64,000 nt of DNA. It comes from Hyaloscypha bicolor E (lineage: Eukaryota; Ascomycota; Leotiomycetes; Helotiales; Hyaloscyphaceae). The notes beneath the pieces are model-generated. The model was not told the DNA's origin, searched no databases, and saw only the letters and a program-made list of their open reading frames with translations. The stretch covers positions 1,387,762 through 1,451,761 of the forward strand of contig NW_020194667.1 of NCBI RefSeq assembly GCF_002865645.1, written 5' to 3'. The position numbers and the translations under genes were made by a program. This document shows positions 34,814 to 45,938 of this stretch, piece by piece (within the stretch, counting starts at the first letter, position 1; each line of letters opens with the position of its first letter).

Positions 34814-36268
34814 GCTTAGTATCGCGGTGGTGGAATTGAAAAGAAGAGCGATACCAGGTCATGACGAGGTTGGCAAATTGGCAAAAGTGATGGCGAGGCT
34901 GGAGGTGAATCCGAGGCACGGGAGCCGCGTGCGCTAGTAAAGGTGAAGCCATGTTGACTTGAGCTCGAAGGTAAACAGCGAGCTCCGATTCGCTTAACGA
35001 AAAAGTGGAATGTCCTGAACTATATCAAAAATTAAAAGGAAAAAAAAAAGTGGGGTTGTACTATTGTACTGTGTGTTTGGCTTCTTTCTGTTTTTTTTTT
35101 TTAGGTGTGGCCTTTGTTTCTGAACCTTTTTTTTTTTTTAATAAACTTGAATTTTGTATGAAGAGAACGAAAGGGGGGAGGGGGTTAAGGAAACTTTTTC
35201 TTTTTTCATGGCTCCCTCATTTTGTTTTTTTTTCTGTTTAGGGGAGGACCTTCCCATACATTTTTTTCTTAGCTTCCAAGGTACTTTTTAGGAAGGTGGC
35301 AGTTATTCTGCATTATTTACAGGTGAGAAGGGGGGAGGTCCTCGATTGCAGCCAACTCTACCACTCTGTAGTTGTTAGTGCCGCGCAATTTCCTCATTTA
35401 AGAAACCCAGACATCTCAATTGCATTAGTCACCCACACTGTGGGTTGCTACATGATTTACGGGAAAATCGCTTATTTGAATACATGAAGGTCATATCGGA
35501 AGTCTGCTCACGTGCTTCGGCTCCCCCTATTTTCCGATCGCCGCTGCTAATAAGTTGGCGAGTGGGCTTCAACAGCACCTTGGGAGAGTAAGTACTTGGA
35601 TGGCTTAATCATGCTTGAGTCCTAGGACATCTGGGAGCCTAGGTCTGAGGGTTTGAAAACTTCTGAGAAACATTTTCTGCATGAGTAGAGCTCTTATTTG
35701 CCATATGTCGTGAGCAGCAGGAGATTTCAAGGTAATACCAAGGAAGTCAGTATCGCAAAGTAAAAAATTCATGATGCGCAGGATGTCTATTATCACTGAG
35801 AATCCTAGAACACTGTTCAAGCAGTAACCTGGCCAACGAATTCTTTCCCCCGCACTCGCTTTCGATTTCTTCTTAAGATTCTCCGTGCTTCAAGATCGCT
35901 GACATCAACAATAAATAATACCGCTGCAAATCAGGGAAGTAATGGAAGGGACAAGGGTAAATCAAAGGTTGGCTCAGTGTACTGGAAACAGCCTGCTTGT
36001 GAAAGTCTTCATTGTGTCTGTCTAGCTCGAGCGACGAAGCCCTCGAGTAAGCAGTGGGAAACCATCCTGACTGCAAGTCTTCATGTACCATATGGTAAAA
36101 GCAAAGCAAAAAGAACGATGGTCACTAATACAAGCTCAATGTCGCTTCCTCGACTCGTGAAAAGGAAACCAACGGAGACCAGCCATCAATCCTCCCATAT
36201 GTCATGATCATCATCATCATCATCATCATCATATAACGCACGCAATCGTCCCAAGTGCAGCCAAAGGG
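34814..36268. other. Gene-free stretch of 1.45 kb with T-runs and a microsatellite
   Basis: Long T homopolymers (around 35088-35270), a copy of the CCCCCTATTTT motif near 35525, and an (ATC)n tract just before the GLC8 stop codon. No convincing gene on either strand. Confidence 0.4.
36207..36232. repeat. (ATC)n microsatellite
   Basis: Nearly nine perfect ATC units in the 3' untranslated region of the GLC8-like gene. Confidence 0.9.
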
Positions 36269-37123
36269 CTACCTCGCATTCCCATTCATGGGCTCATCTC
36301 CATCATCGTCCAACTCATCCAGCTCCTCCGGATGGCCTAGAAGACTCGCCACATTCTTCATCTCATAGTGCTTCTTCCTCATCTCCTCAAACCGCTTGTG
36401 CTTCTCCCTCTCCTCCTTGCTCAAGCCAACATGTTCCTCGCCTGAAACATGAACTGCCCTCTCCTTCTTCGATCCATGCTCATCAAACTCGCTTTCCGGA
36501 ACCGCCTCCTCAGGCTCTCCCAGGCTCAAGCCCGGAATCTCTTCTTCCTTCGCACGACTACGGTTTCCTGGGCTTAGACCAGCACGGGCCTTGTCCAGCT
36601 CATCAACCATGATCTCGTCGGCATCTAGAGTTCTGAGCTCGTCTTCGTCCTCGGTGGGATCGTAGTGCTTTGCGTATGGTGTCTTCGGCTCATCTATCTT
36701 CATGGTGGAGCTCTTCTCCTGCTCCGTCAAATAGAGATTCGCCTCGTCCCACTTGAGTCGCATATTGGTATCCTCGGCACTCTGTCCATGCGAAGACTGG
36801 CGGCGGGAGTTGGGACGACGCGCAGCGGAGGAGGAACGTCGATTGCCGGCATTCTGGAGGGTGTTTTGAAGGGTGATGTCTTTGTCGGAGAGCTCGCGGT
36901 CAAGATCGGGTCTGTTGGAGTGTGCAGGGGAGATTGGAGGTGGGGAGGTCGTGGGAGGGGCTTGCTGAGGTGGAGATCGGTGGTAGGAGTTCTTGAGGAT
37001 TCCTGTCGGAGATTAGCCAACCGGAGGCAGTGGTGGGGTTGCTTGAGGGGTGATTGTACCTTTGGGTCTCTTGGTCGAAGGACTAGGGGGAGCGTGAACA
37101 TGAGGAAGTTCTTCTGAAGCCAT
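36269..37123 (-). CDS. GLC8: Protein phosphatase 1 regulator Glc8 / inhibitor-2 type
   Basis: Exon 1 is 37123-37060, the intron is 37059-37003 (57 bp, GTACAA...GACAG), and exon 2 is 37002-36269, giving 265 residues. Glc8/IPP-2 binds the PP1 catalytic subunit and modulates its activity in the nucleus and cytosol. The splice creates RPKGILKNS, the N-terminal PP1-docking KGILKN motif. The central signature is [20 protein letters not shown] followed by [14 protein letters not shown], with the regulatory phospho-Thr in the KTPY context. The last third has the acidic/basic helix ([23 protein letters not shown]) that occupies the PP1 active site in inhibitor-2. All three PP1-binding regions are present. 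Length is typical for Pezizomycotina. Confidence 0.92.
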
Positions 37124-37985
37124 GTTGTAGCTCATCAATGATGGTTTGTGGTGTGGGAGGAGAGGGATAGACTTTGGAAGTCTTGGAGTGTTGATCGTTG
37201 TGATCGGTGGGTTGCTGCTGCGAGAGGTAGTCTGGCGCTCGTGAATGGACTGTCGGAGTGAAAACTCGTGAATATAAGCAGCAGTTGCAAGGCGGTCAGA
37301 CAAGTCTCGTGGATCCCGTATTATTTTTCGTGTGACTGCGTCCAGCTGAGGTTTTCGATGTCTCTGTTTTGGTGGGAGCTGATTGTCACGAGCCTGAAGA
37401 ATTGAGGAGGCAGGGATCCGAGGCGGTGGGGTGGTGTGCTGCCATTCAGCTCAACGTCATTCTTACTCAGCGTCAGAAAAACAATCACAATTCAATTATC
37501 CACAGTGCTGACGACAGTACAAGTAGGTTACAATACTGTATATATGTTCAATTCCGACCGAAGTGGAGTACATGAGTTGTCCCCATCGTTTAGTGTGGAA
37601 CCACGCTCCCTCCTGCGCCCAGGTTCAAGTTTTGCCAGCATCCCAAAAACGTCGCGCTGCATAGACGCACGTCACAGCACAGTCGCCCCCCGCCGTCTAT
37701 GGGAATACTCAATTGGTCCATCTCATAAGGTTTGGATGGCCTCATGTCGGCGACCGAGTCGTCCTACCCCATTATGCATCAAATTTGAATGGATTGTGGG
37801 GGATCGTCTTGTTTGGTGACCTTAAGCCACCTGTTAGGCCTTGAACACCGATCAGACTCCTCACCAAGCACAAGAGAAGGTGTCTAGATAGGATTTTTTT
37901 TATATTAAGTTTTTGGTCCCAGTCCCTCCTCCTATTTACACAGCGGATACCATTCATCCATTTCCTAGTCCTTCTATTAGCTTCA
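37124..37985. other. Intergenic, no gene recognised
   Basis: About 860 bp between the GLC8 start and the 3' end of the four-helix membrane protein. Nothing supported. Confidence 0.4.
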
Positions 37986-40110
37986 CTACTCAAACATCTT
38001 TTCAAGATTACTAAATCCGGGCGTAACAAGGTCACCCAAACTCAACCTTCTAAAGGCAAACCCCTTCCTTGAATCATGTCTTACAGATTCCACGACGTGC
38101 GATGTGGCAGGGCGGACTCTTTTGATCCCAATTGTTGTGGGTGCACGATGAACAAAAGACTTCTGTCGTCGGTATCTTGACTTGGAGTCAACTCGAATTG
38201 AGGGAGACCGTTTTTCAGTCTTGCCCACGACTGGTAATTGTATCGAGCTCCTCCGACTTCGATGCGAACTAGAACTGCGGTCGCTATGCATGGAGGTCTT
38301 GTGCTGCAGAGCACGATTGCTCTGAACAGAGGGTTTGTGATGTAGGCTACGATCACTCTGTATCGAAGACATGCGCTGCGGAACGCCGGGGCTCTGCATA
38401 GACATTCTGCGCTGCAAAGCTCGAGGGCTTTGTATCGAGGGTCTATGCCACAGTGGACGATCGCTTTGGATGTTCTGGTTACTTTGTCTCCGAGTCACGT
38501 ATGCGACCTCAATTTTCCTCAAATGCTCATCCAGGTTCGCTTCTTGGTCGAAGCTTGACCGGTGCTCAACAAAGGCTCCTGGAACTCTGATATCAGAAGT
38601 CTTTCGTCTCGTGAGTGGTGCAGTGAACGCCCTGGGAAGTGGAGGACGATATTTGCCGGGCTCTCGGATTCTCAGTTGGTCAGGAAAGCTCACGGACGAC
38701 CTTCTTTGCGGATCGTGAACATCTGCCACCGGAATCAATTGAGACATCGAGGCCGTCCTTGAAAGATTCCATTCATGTGGTGGCGGAATAAAGGGTGGAC
38801 AGTATCTCAAATCAGGCCGAACAACGACGTCTGGATACTCTGCGTATCTAGAAGGAATCAGTAGGGGTACTCGGAAAGGGCGTGGCCACTTACCGCATTG
38901 TCGAAAGTGGCGACCTTCTTGAGTAGTTGGATATACTGCTGCTTGGTGTCACAATCCTCGGACGCGGAGCACGCTTTGTCGCCAATATGCGAGGAGCAGC
39001 AACATGTGAGCCTCGATTGCTCGAACTCCTATACCCTGAACGCCGCGAACCGGAGACATGTTCACTTTCTGAAGAGCTAATATATCCCGAAGAAGAATCA
39101 TACGAAAGCGAAATTCCCGAATCCGAATGTGACAGAACTTTCTTCTCCGAGTGTTTCTCTATGCTCTTTTCCGAGCCCGAGCTCCTCTCGCCCGTTAGAT
39201 GTGTCCATTCCTCACCCCAACCCCGCGATGTAGACCGTTTTGGTATTTGTAGCAAAGGTGTCAATGGGCGTTCGGTAGAAGCTTGGCTATCGTCCGATCG
39301 CCTTTCGGGGAGGGGTTTTCTGTTGGTGCCAGGTCTGTCATCAACTTCGGTCTTGTCGGTCTTGTCGGTCTCAAATTGATTATCATTGTCGAACGATGAC
39401 GCTCGCGATACACTTCTGTCCAAGAAATCCTCACCGAAGGAGCTCACGCGGCAAGTTATTTTCTTCGTGATGTGGAAGAAGTCCGGCATCTGAAAGGGAT
39501 ATTTGCAAGCTTCCAGAGCTGTTAGGATTATGCCGGTTGCAATACTGCCATCCGTTAGCTCGAATCGGGTTGACAGATGCCAAGTACCTACAGTGCGACA
39601 ATCGAGCATACAACATCTGCAATCTGCAATTGACAGTCGCGGGTTCCTGTCTTGCACACGTTTGGCTTCGAAAGGACCACCGAGGCTGCTACGAATGTGG
39701 AAAACCAGAATACTAGCAGTATGCGAGCCAAAATGAAGCAAGCGGCATGAAGCTTCAGCTCTGGGGGCCGCACAACTCCTACAGGCTCGTTATATTTCAC
39801 GGCGGTTGCATGGAAGATGAGGTAAAGACTCGAAAGAAGGGCCTTCAATCGATTAGCTGTGGGTCTTTGAACGACGCAGATTCACAATACTCACTGCTGA
39901 TAACGCGAATGCCTGAGTTGTATTCACGCCAACCGTTTGTGGATTCGCTGACACGAAGACCGAAATTGCGACAATGATTGCTACCAGACTCATGCAACCC
40001 AAGATTACGACCGTCGCAAGCACAATTCCAGGTTGGAGTATCTGCGAAGTTCGAGTTGGCTTAACAAAGCTAGCAGGCAGCGCGGGCTGCAGATCTGGGT
40101 AGCGGCCCAT
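37986..40110 (-). CDS. Four-helix membrane protein with Ser/Arg-rich repeat tail
   Basis: Four exons: 40110-39895, 39842-39592, 39544-38894 and 38847-37986, giving 659 residues. All junctions keep frame (the TTGTCGCACT|GTAGGT donor and the GGCAG|T acceptor restore ALIATGIILTAL). The first 180 residues contain four hydrophobic segments: IVLATVVILGCMSLVAIIVAISVFV, ALLSSLYLIFHATAV, CFILARILLVFWFSTFVAASVVL and VVCSIVALIATGIILTALEA. This topology is common in small fungal MARVEL-like proteins. The following about 480 residues are disordered, rich in Ser, Arg and Pro, with phosphorylation-like RRxS sites and six 12-residue repeats. The family is otherwise unrecognised; a plasma-membrane scaffold with a cytosolic tail is plausible. 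Confidence 0.75.
38259..38474. repeat. 36-bp coding tandem repeat, six units
   Basis: Within the membrane-protein tail, six consecutive 12-residue units follow the consensus S[IVM]QS[DNP]R[SA]LxxKP: NIQSDRPLWHRP, SIQSPRALQRRM, SMQSPGVPQRMS, SIQSDRSLHHKP, SVQSNRALQHKT, SMHSDRSSSSHR. Nucleotide divergence is substantial, and the frame is conserved. Confidence 0.8.
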
Positions 40111-41674
40111 TGTCACCACTCTTCTAGCAGAGCAAGCTTTCTTGATTCCCAAAAGAAAAGAGAAAGAGATCATCGGGATCCGCATAATGATGATGTGGCC
40201 GTCTACGAATGTGCTTGTTGTTTCGGTCTCACACAAAATTCTGCCTGTTCAATCCGTAACGCCAGGAGTGTGACTTAAGGGGAGGACGGAACCCGAACGA
40301 TCTCAAAATATAACGCGGGATAACACCACCAGGGCGAAGCTCTCGTTTCTAGGAGACGCGAAGCAATGAAGATAATAAGACAAGCGCGAGTCGAGTTGTG
40401 CGTTGCGTGCGAGTTCATAGGAACGAAACATCACCGAGAAATTGAAACGGACGAGTATATGAAATGAAGCCACTCACTGAGGGCTGGTGATTGGAATTGA
40501 CTGGAATAGAAGGGAAAACAAGAGGTTGGTAAGCGCATGATCGTATACTTCAATGGATAAGAAGCAAGTGCTCGCGCATTCTTGGGAATGGCTTCTCATC
40601 ACGAATCCTCCCATTCCACATTCTTCAGCGCGGCTGACCCGCGAGCTATCGAAAAATCCCGCTCCTCGCTCATCCTTCCTTTGTTGAAAATCTATTCTGA
40701 GCAACTGTCTCAGAAAACCAAACCGAACTTTGGGAAAGAATGGCATTGTCCAGCAGGAATTCTTACCAAGAGTGAGTCGTGGTTGTGATGGGACCATGGC
40801 TGGCAAACGTGTCTCACCTGAGAAACCTCGTGATTCCTGAAATTTCAATGCGGTGGAAGATCGCCGGATGAGGCTGTCAACAACCTTAAGCTTAAAATCG
40901 GGCTGGAGTTGCTTGCGATCGGCATTCGCATGTCCTGGTGCGGTCGTTTTCTGAATGCATCTCGTCTCCTCTGTCATTTTTCAGATGCTGGGGGTCGAGC
41001 GCGTGATTTCTAGCTTTGCGACACGAGAAGGAGTGTTGAGATCAGCCGAGGTTCGGAATAGGAGTGTTGGGTTGACGTCGTTTGTGTTGTTCGAAGCTTT
41101 TTTCCCCTCTGAAGTTTGAAAACATGGGGGATGTTCGGACGCTCTGGGGATGTCCAGGGTTCTGATCGGACGATTTCGTTGCGATAATGGGGTTCTGGCT
41201 TGGTCAGTGACGGTGCGCAAGTGCGCTGAAAATGGAGGAGTAAAGCCTATGTGAGCCTGGAGGGCATGTACTCTCTCGGATAAGGTGACTCTCCTCTAGT
41301 ATAGGATCCTTTCGAGAAGATACCTTCCGATCTGTGTCATGTAAGAAAACTTCTTCCAAGTTACCTTGGTGTGCGACAGCCAAGTGTTGTTTTATTGCCA
41401 TATTCAAAAAGGTTCTCTGAAGTGTTGACGAAACAAAGAGGCTCTCAGTAATGGCTCAAATCAAAGAACTTTTTGTCCAGAGACTGAGGCTAATAAGGGG
41501 TACTGCCGAATGAGTGCCGAAGATACCTCTTGATTGAACAAATGTATATCCTCTGCAGCGAAAGTCACGACGGGTCTTAGGAATCCTAAAATATGGGCTA
41601 TTAAGCCTCGGTTACGCGTCCCAGTGCCATTCACTGCAACCCTTCACATCTGTAGAGAGACGAAATCATCCATG
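40111..41674. other. Unresolved 1.5-kb stretch
   Basis: Upstream flank of the membrane-protein gene, followed by minus-strand open frames at 40474-40977 (167 codons from an ATG, no recognisable domain), 40981-41220 and 41204-41407. They could be exons of an unrecognised gene or chance openings. No splice junction joins them convincingly. Confidence 0.3.
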
Positions 41675-43028
41675 TCATGAAGCCATCGATCCACCACCCA
41701 AACTCGCATCAACTGTCCTCTCCCATCCTACAACATCCATCATCAAGACTGAATTCTCCGTGGTCCTAAACAATGACTTTGTAATTGCACTGCCCTTCTC
41801 ATTCCTCGATATTTCAAATTCTCTCAAGACTCCCTCCCAAGATTGCACCACCACTGAAATCAGATATCTCCAATTCATCAACCACGATGAGGATAGGTCC
41901 AGATGCAAGTGACGGGAGATCCCCGAACAGTTTCAACGCTAGACTTGTCGACTCCAAACTGCCGTCGAGAGTCGAAAAGCGGGAGCCATTCAAGTCCAGG
42001 GACGGGATGAGGTCTTCGGCGATCGATGTACATAATTGGCGGATCAAGGAATAAAATAAATCCCGGAATTTCTCCGCCTTGTCGAACGGTACTCCTTCGG
42101 GATCGACTCTTTGGCAAAAGTAACCCAGGGCCGCGACTTCACGTGCATCCTTGACAAAATCAATAAGATCTCAAGAAACGGAATGCTCGTCCATGAGTCG
42201 GCTACAGTTTTGAAACCAAAGAATATCAGGGCTTTTCGAGCTCCACCGAGATTGGATTGCTTGTACGATCTCTTCAGCGGCTTGGAATACTCCTGAGATA
42301 TGTGGGGGGTCCGGCTTCGTTGCAAGAGGGAATTTCAACTTGATGTGGGAGACATTACCTTTCAACATTGCAGGGGTATAAACTGATTCTGCAGCTATAA
42401 TCGTAGCAGGAGAGGGAGAGAACTGGATCCTTTGCGAGTCGAGGTAGCTTTCAAGAAGCTTCTCGAGCTGTACCTGCAGTAATACATCCCGCTTCAAGAG
42501 AGCATCCAAAAGACTCGTTTGAAGCGCTGGAAGTTGTACATTCAGTTTCTCTTCCAGGCTTTTGCTCACATCCTCCAGAAAACTCGACAGGAGGGAGTGA
42601 AGCATGTCACTGGTGCGCTGTCAAGTGAAGGCATCAATAACTCTCAGGTTCCATTCCACATATTTCTGCAAAGCAAGCGCTTTATCTGACAGTTGGAAAT
42701 ACCACTTCAACTTGCTCTTCACATTCTGAACATGCCTAAACCGGCGGCTTTCATCACGACAGCCAAGTTCTTTTGTAATTCCTTCATATCTTTACCACTT
42801 ATGAACGTCTTGATTGGCTTCCTTATTGCTTCTACCTGTTATTGAATCCTTGTTTTGCATACAGCGCGGTGAACATTTTTAGCGGGCTAAGCGCTGAATT
42901 CAAATCTCTCAAAAATGAATTGGCTTCTCGGAATTCCTTCGCTGATCCACTTCATCAAGAGCATTTGCAACCTCAATTATCAGGTTGATTGCGGAGAGAA
43001 TGTCGCCGGCTGACCAGCCAAAGGCCAT
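41675..43028 (-). pseudogene. Decayed fungal P-loop (STAND-like) protein gene
   Basis: From ATG 43028 the leader MAFGWSAGDILSAINLIIEV is of the type that begins many fungal N-terminal-domain STAND/ankyrin proteins. Coding-like segments then follow in changing frames: DLNSALSPLKMFTALYAKQGF; VEAIRKPIKTFISGKDMKEL; VKSKLKWYFQLSDKALALQK; a TGA; TSDMLHSLLSSFLEDVSKSL...LLESYLDSQRI; SPDILWFQNCSRLMDEHS; then, after another shift, DAREVAALGYFCQRVDPEG...SLIRQLC and the Walker-B-like SGPILIVVDELEISD. No intact Walker A remains. At least four frameshifts or stops make it non-functional. The family label is tentative. Confidence 0.55.
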
Positions 43029-43475
43029 GTTATGATGTTCAGATAAAGTTCGGTTTTGAGCGAGAATCAGCAAGGGAGTATTAAAGCTTATTTAGGCTTC
43101 TCTTGGTGGGGCAGTGCGAGGATCTGCCCCCGAATTGGCTCAGCCCCTGCAGCCTTTGGAGGGGTAAGTAAGGCTGCGCCTCAATGCTAACCACCAGGAC
43201 TGCAGATGAAATGAGTGAGCATGCTTTTGAGAATGGTTCAACTTGATCCAATATCATCAATGAATTGATTCTGATATCAAAAAAGGAGTCGGGAAATATG
43301 GTGTCGAAAATCTGGAGCTTTGTAGACGATTTCAAGGTTAATATTGGCCCCTGCATGGGACTTTCCATCCATAAATCATGCTTTAGATATTACGAATGAG
43401 GAGACTTTTGTCATTACACCCGGAGTTTCCTTAACGGGTGTGAAAAATCTTCTGTCAAGGGGTGATTTTGAATAA
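43029..43475. other. Intergenic between damaged genes
   Basis: No gene recognised. A minus-strand frame at 43081-43368 has no family resemblance. Confidence 0.35.
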
Positions 43476-45842
43476 CTAAATCTGAGATGGCATCCCCTCG
43501 CTCTGTCCGGGCCCCCCTTTTCCTCTCGAACTTGTATAATTCCTACTCTGTGTATTCTCTGTTGGTGCATTCTCAAGCCACCCAAACCCCCCCAGACGCC
43601 CCAGGGCCATCCTTTCAGGTCTGGTGATCTCCTCCAATTGGTCTTCTAAGTTCAAAAATCTGTACCTAGCAAACCGAGAAATTGGCGAAGTTCCATAAGT
43701 CGGTAGCCAAATCCGGGAGAATAAAGATATTGCCGACAGACATCCGATCATGGAAAACAAAAAATAGCCACGGCCATGCTGGTCACTTGAGTAGAGGACA
43801 GCGGGGATGCTCTGGACTAGAATTGAGCCCAATTTTCCGGACGAATATACGAGAGCAAAACATGTTGCTCTGTAGCTGGTTGGGAATAATTCCGTGGGCA
43901 TCTTGAAACCATGTTAGGAAGTTCTCAACATACAGAAGAGAGCGAAATCTTTTTGTTTGGGGTGAACTAGGCTTACCACAAAAAGAATAAGATTGGGGCC
44001 TAGAGTCAATCAGCTTCAATCAATTGGGGTTTAGCTGGGGGCAACGAACCTATATTGAAGATCCCGTAGCATAATATAGTCGTTGCTATTTCTAGCACAG
44101 CTGTTTTGGACGTGGCTATTTGCACGACAGTTGCAAGAATTGCAAATACAATGGCAAGCGCCAGTGAGGGATACATAAGCAGTGTTCTCCGGGGGCAATA
44201 CTCAACGAGGATGATAAGAATCAAAGACCCGACGACGGAAACAATAGACATCGTATAGATCGAATGCAGGGACATGTCGAAGATAACCATATAGATAGCT
44301 TCCCCGATACTTGCAGACCCGCTTTGGACATCGTTCCAGGCATAAAGGGATGTAGTATTTGTTTGAGAAGCCGAGAAATCCCAAGCTTGAGCCAAAACGC
44401 GATAATTATCGCCCCCAAGGCTTCCATTGGCGGCATTGAGTATGAACGCGCATATTGATATCCCAGCCAGGTGGCGTCAGTTCCCAAGATCCCGTAGAAA
44501 TCCACGAGCTGTGAAATAAGAGCACAACCGTATATCGCTCTCCATGGTGAAAGGCCCGCGGACTTCGTCGACTGGTCCCTCCTCGGCGAGGTCAAATGAA
44601 TATCGGGGAGACTCATACATGCCCGCCCGGAAGAAGAGGGTGATAAGTGCTGGAATACCTCCAAGTCCAACAAGATATCGCCACAACTTGTCCACCGCAA
44701 TCGCGGCTCTTTGATGGTCGATCTCTTCCCGGAGACCGGAACTTCGTCCCAAAGAGCCGAGCAAAAGTAGCACCAGGGCTGACACTACTAAGTATGCTAC
44801 AGGTTGCATCAGAAAAATTGTAGCCATCATCCTGCTCCGGTGTTTTGCAGGAGCGAACCTGGAAAATAATCAGCAACCTTCACGTCTACACGGACAAGAA
44901 AGGATATACTCAGCTGAGATAACCCCACTCAACGTCCACTCAATTCCGACACCAATCCCGAGGAAGAATTGCCAGAAAAGGATCCACCCCAGGATCGACA
45001 TTGTAGAGTTGTTGAAACCAGCAGATGCTCCGGCAAGACCAATCGCGCCAATTAGTAGTAAAAATGGTCCCAAGCGATATAGCTGCTTCCTACCGAATAT
45101 GTCTGCAATTATACCCGCTAGTAAAGAACCTAGAAGAGCTCCAGCTAATGCAACTAGGTGTACCTTATAATTCTTGTCCAATAATGTCGCATTTGGCCAG
45201 TACACAAAATTCAGGGCGGGAAGAATCATATTAGGGACAAAAAAAGCGTACGATGCAGCAAACACCCCGCTACCAGTAGTCATCACCATTTTCCATTGAA
45301 ATGGGTCACTTTCCATGATTTCGAGGACATTTTGTTGCATGTGAGCACTGAGAAATGGACCAGGGGGCTATTGCTAGTTAGATATTTCATCGCATCCGCT
45401 ATCTGGTACAACTTACATGTTCATGACCAGCTCTTGCCATTGGATCCCACCGCCAAAGATTTACTTCTCGAAGAGGATTTCTCCTTCTTCCTGCAAGCTC
45501 GCGCCGCGATGGACCCCTTCTTGATGATGACTGTGTTTCGCGCCTCGGAGTTTTTTCGGAATATTTTCGTTCCTCGAGATGAGGAATGTGTGCATCCGAG
45601 GGACCAGCAAGCTCTATACTGTCCCGAAATTGTGGTGCAGAAGGAATCGTGGGTGCAGCTTTATTAGAACTGACAAGTTGGCTTGGAGTCACATGATATG
45701 CTGCCCTTGCTTCTGAGGATGTGGGGAAACTCGAAGTGTCCTGTTGACGAATACTTCGGAGAGTATCTGAGGAAGTTCTTAATGGACGCCTCGCTTCTAG
45801 GATTGATGAGCCCCCTAGATTGTTCAGCTGTGGTTGGGTCAT
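43476..45842 (-). pseudogene. MFS transporter, phosphate:H+ symporter type, with in-frame nonsense codon
   Basis: Five exons: 45842-45417, 45367-44910, 44858-44050, 43999-43977 (only 23 nt) and 43901-43476. It is a major facilitator of the PHS/Pho84 kind, with LVALAGALLGSLLAGIIADIFGRKQLY (the loop 2-3 GxxxDxxGRK motif), GIGVGIEWTLSGVISAEFAP and ESPRYSFDLAEEG after helix 6. After the splice it has PNLILFVMPTELFPTSYRATCF, the PTExFPxxxR motif of helix 10-11. It carries an unusually long N-terminal cytosolic tail (about 140 residues, Ser/Arg-rich). In exon 3, codon 44479-44477 is TGA where the family has Trp (GN-stop-RHLAG). The frame is open and conserved on both sides (ISICAFILNAANGS), so a single G-to-A change has cut the protein in half. 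No intron can remove the codon. Confidence 0.82.
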
Positions 45843-45938
45843 CGAGAACCGAGTCTCACTTGGTTCACTTGACTTTGGGGGTATGAGGGCATCCAAAACG
45901 GTCAATGGAGGTCGAAATGTTGAAAGGTCATCCCCGAT

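Noticed and set aside
35575..35610. 5S rRNA-like box C (GTAAGTACTTGGATGG)
   Set aside because: Only about 15 bases match. The rest of a 5S gene is absent, so it is most likely chance or an unrecognisable fragment.
36181..36240. CRISPR-like or regulatory meaning of the ATC repeat
   Set aside because: It is a simple trinucleotide microsatellite in a fungal 3' untranslated region.
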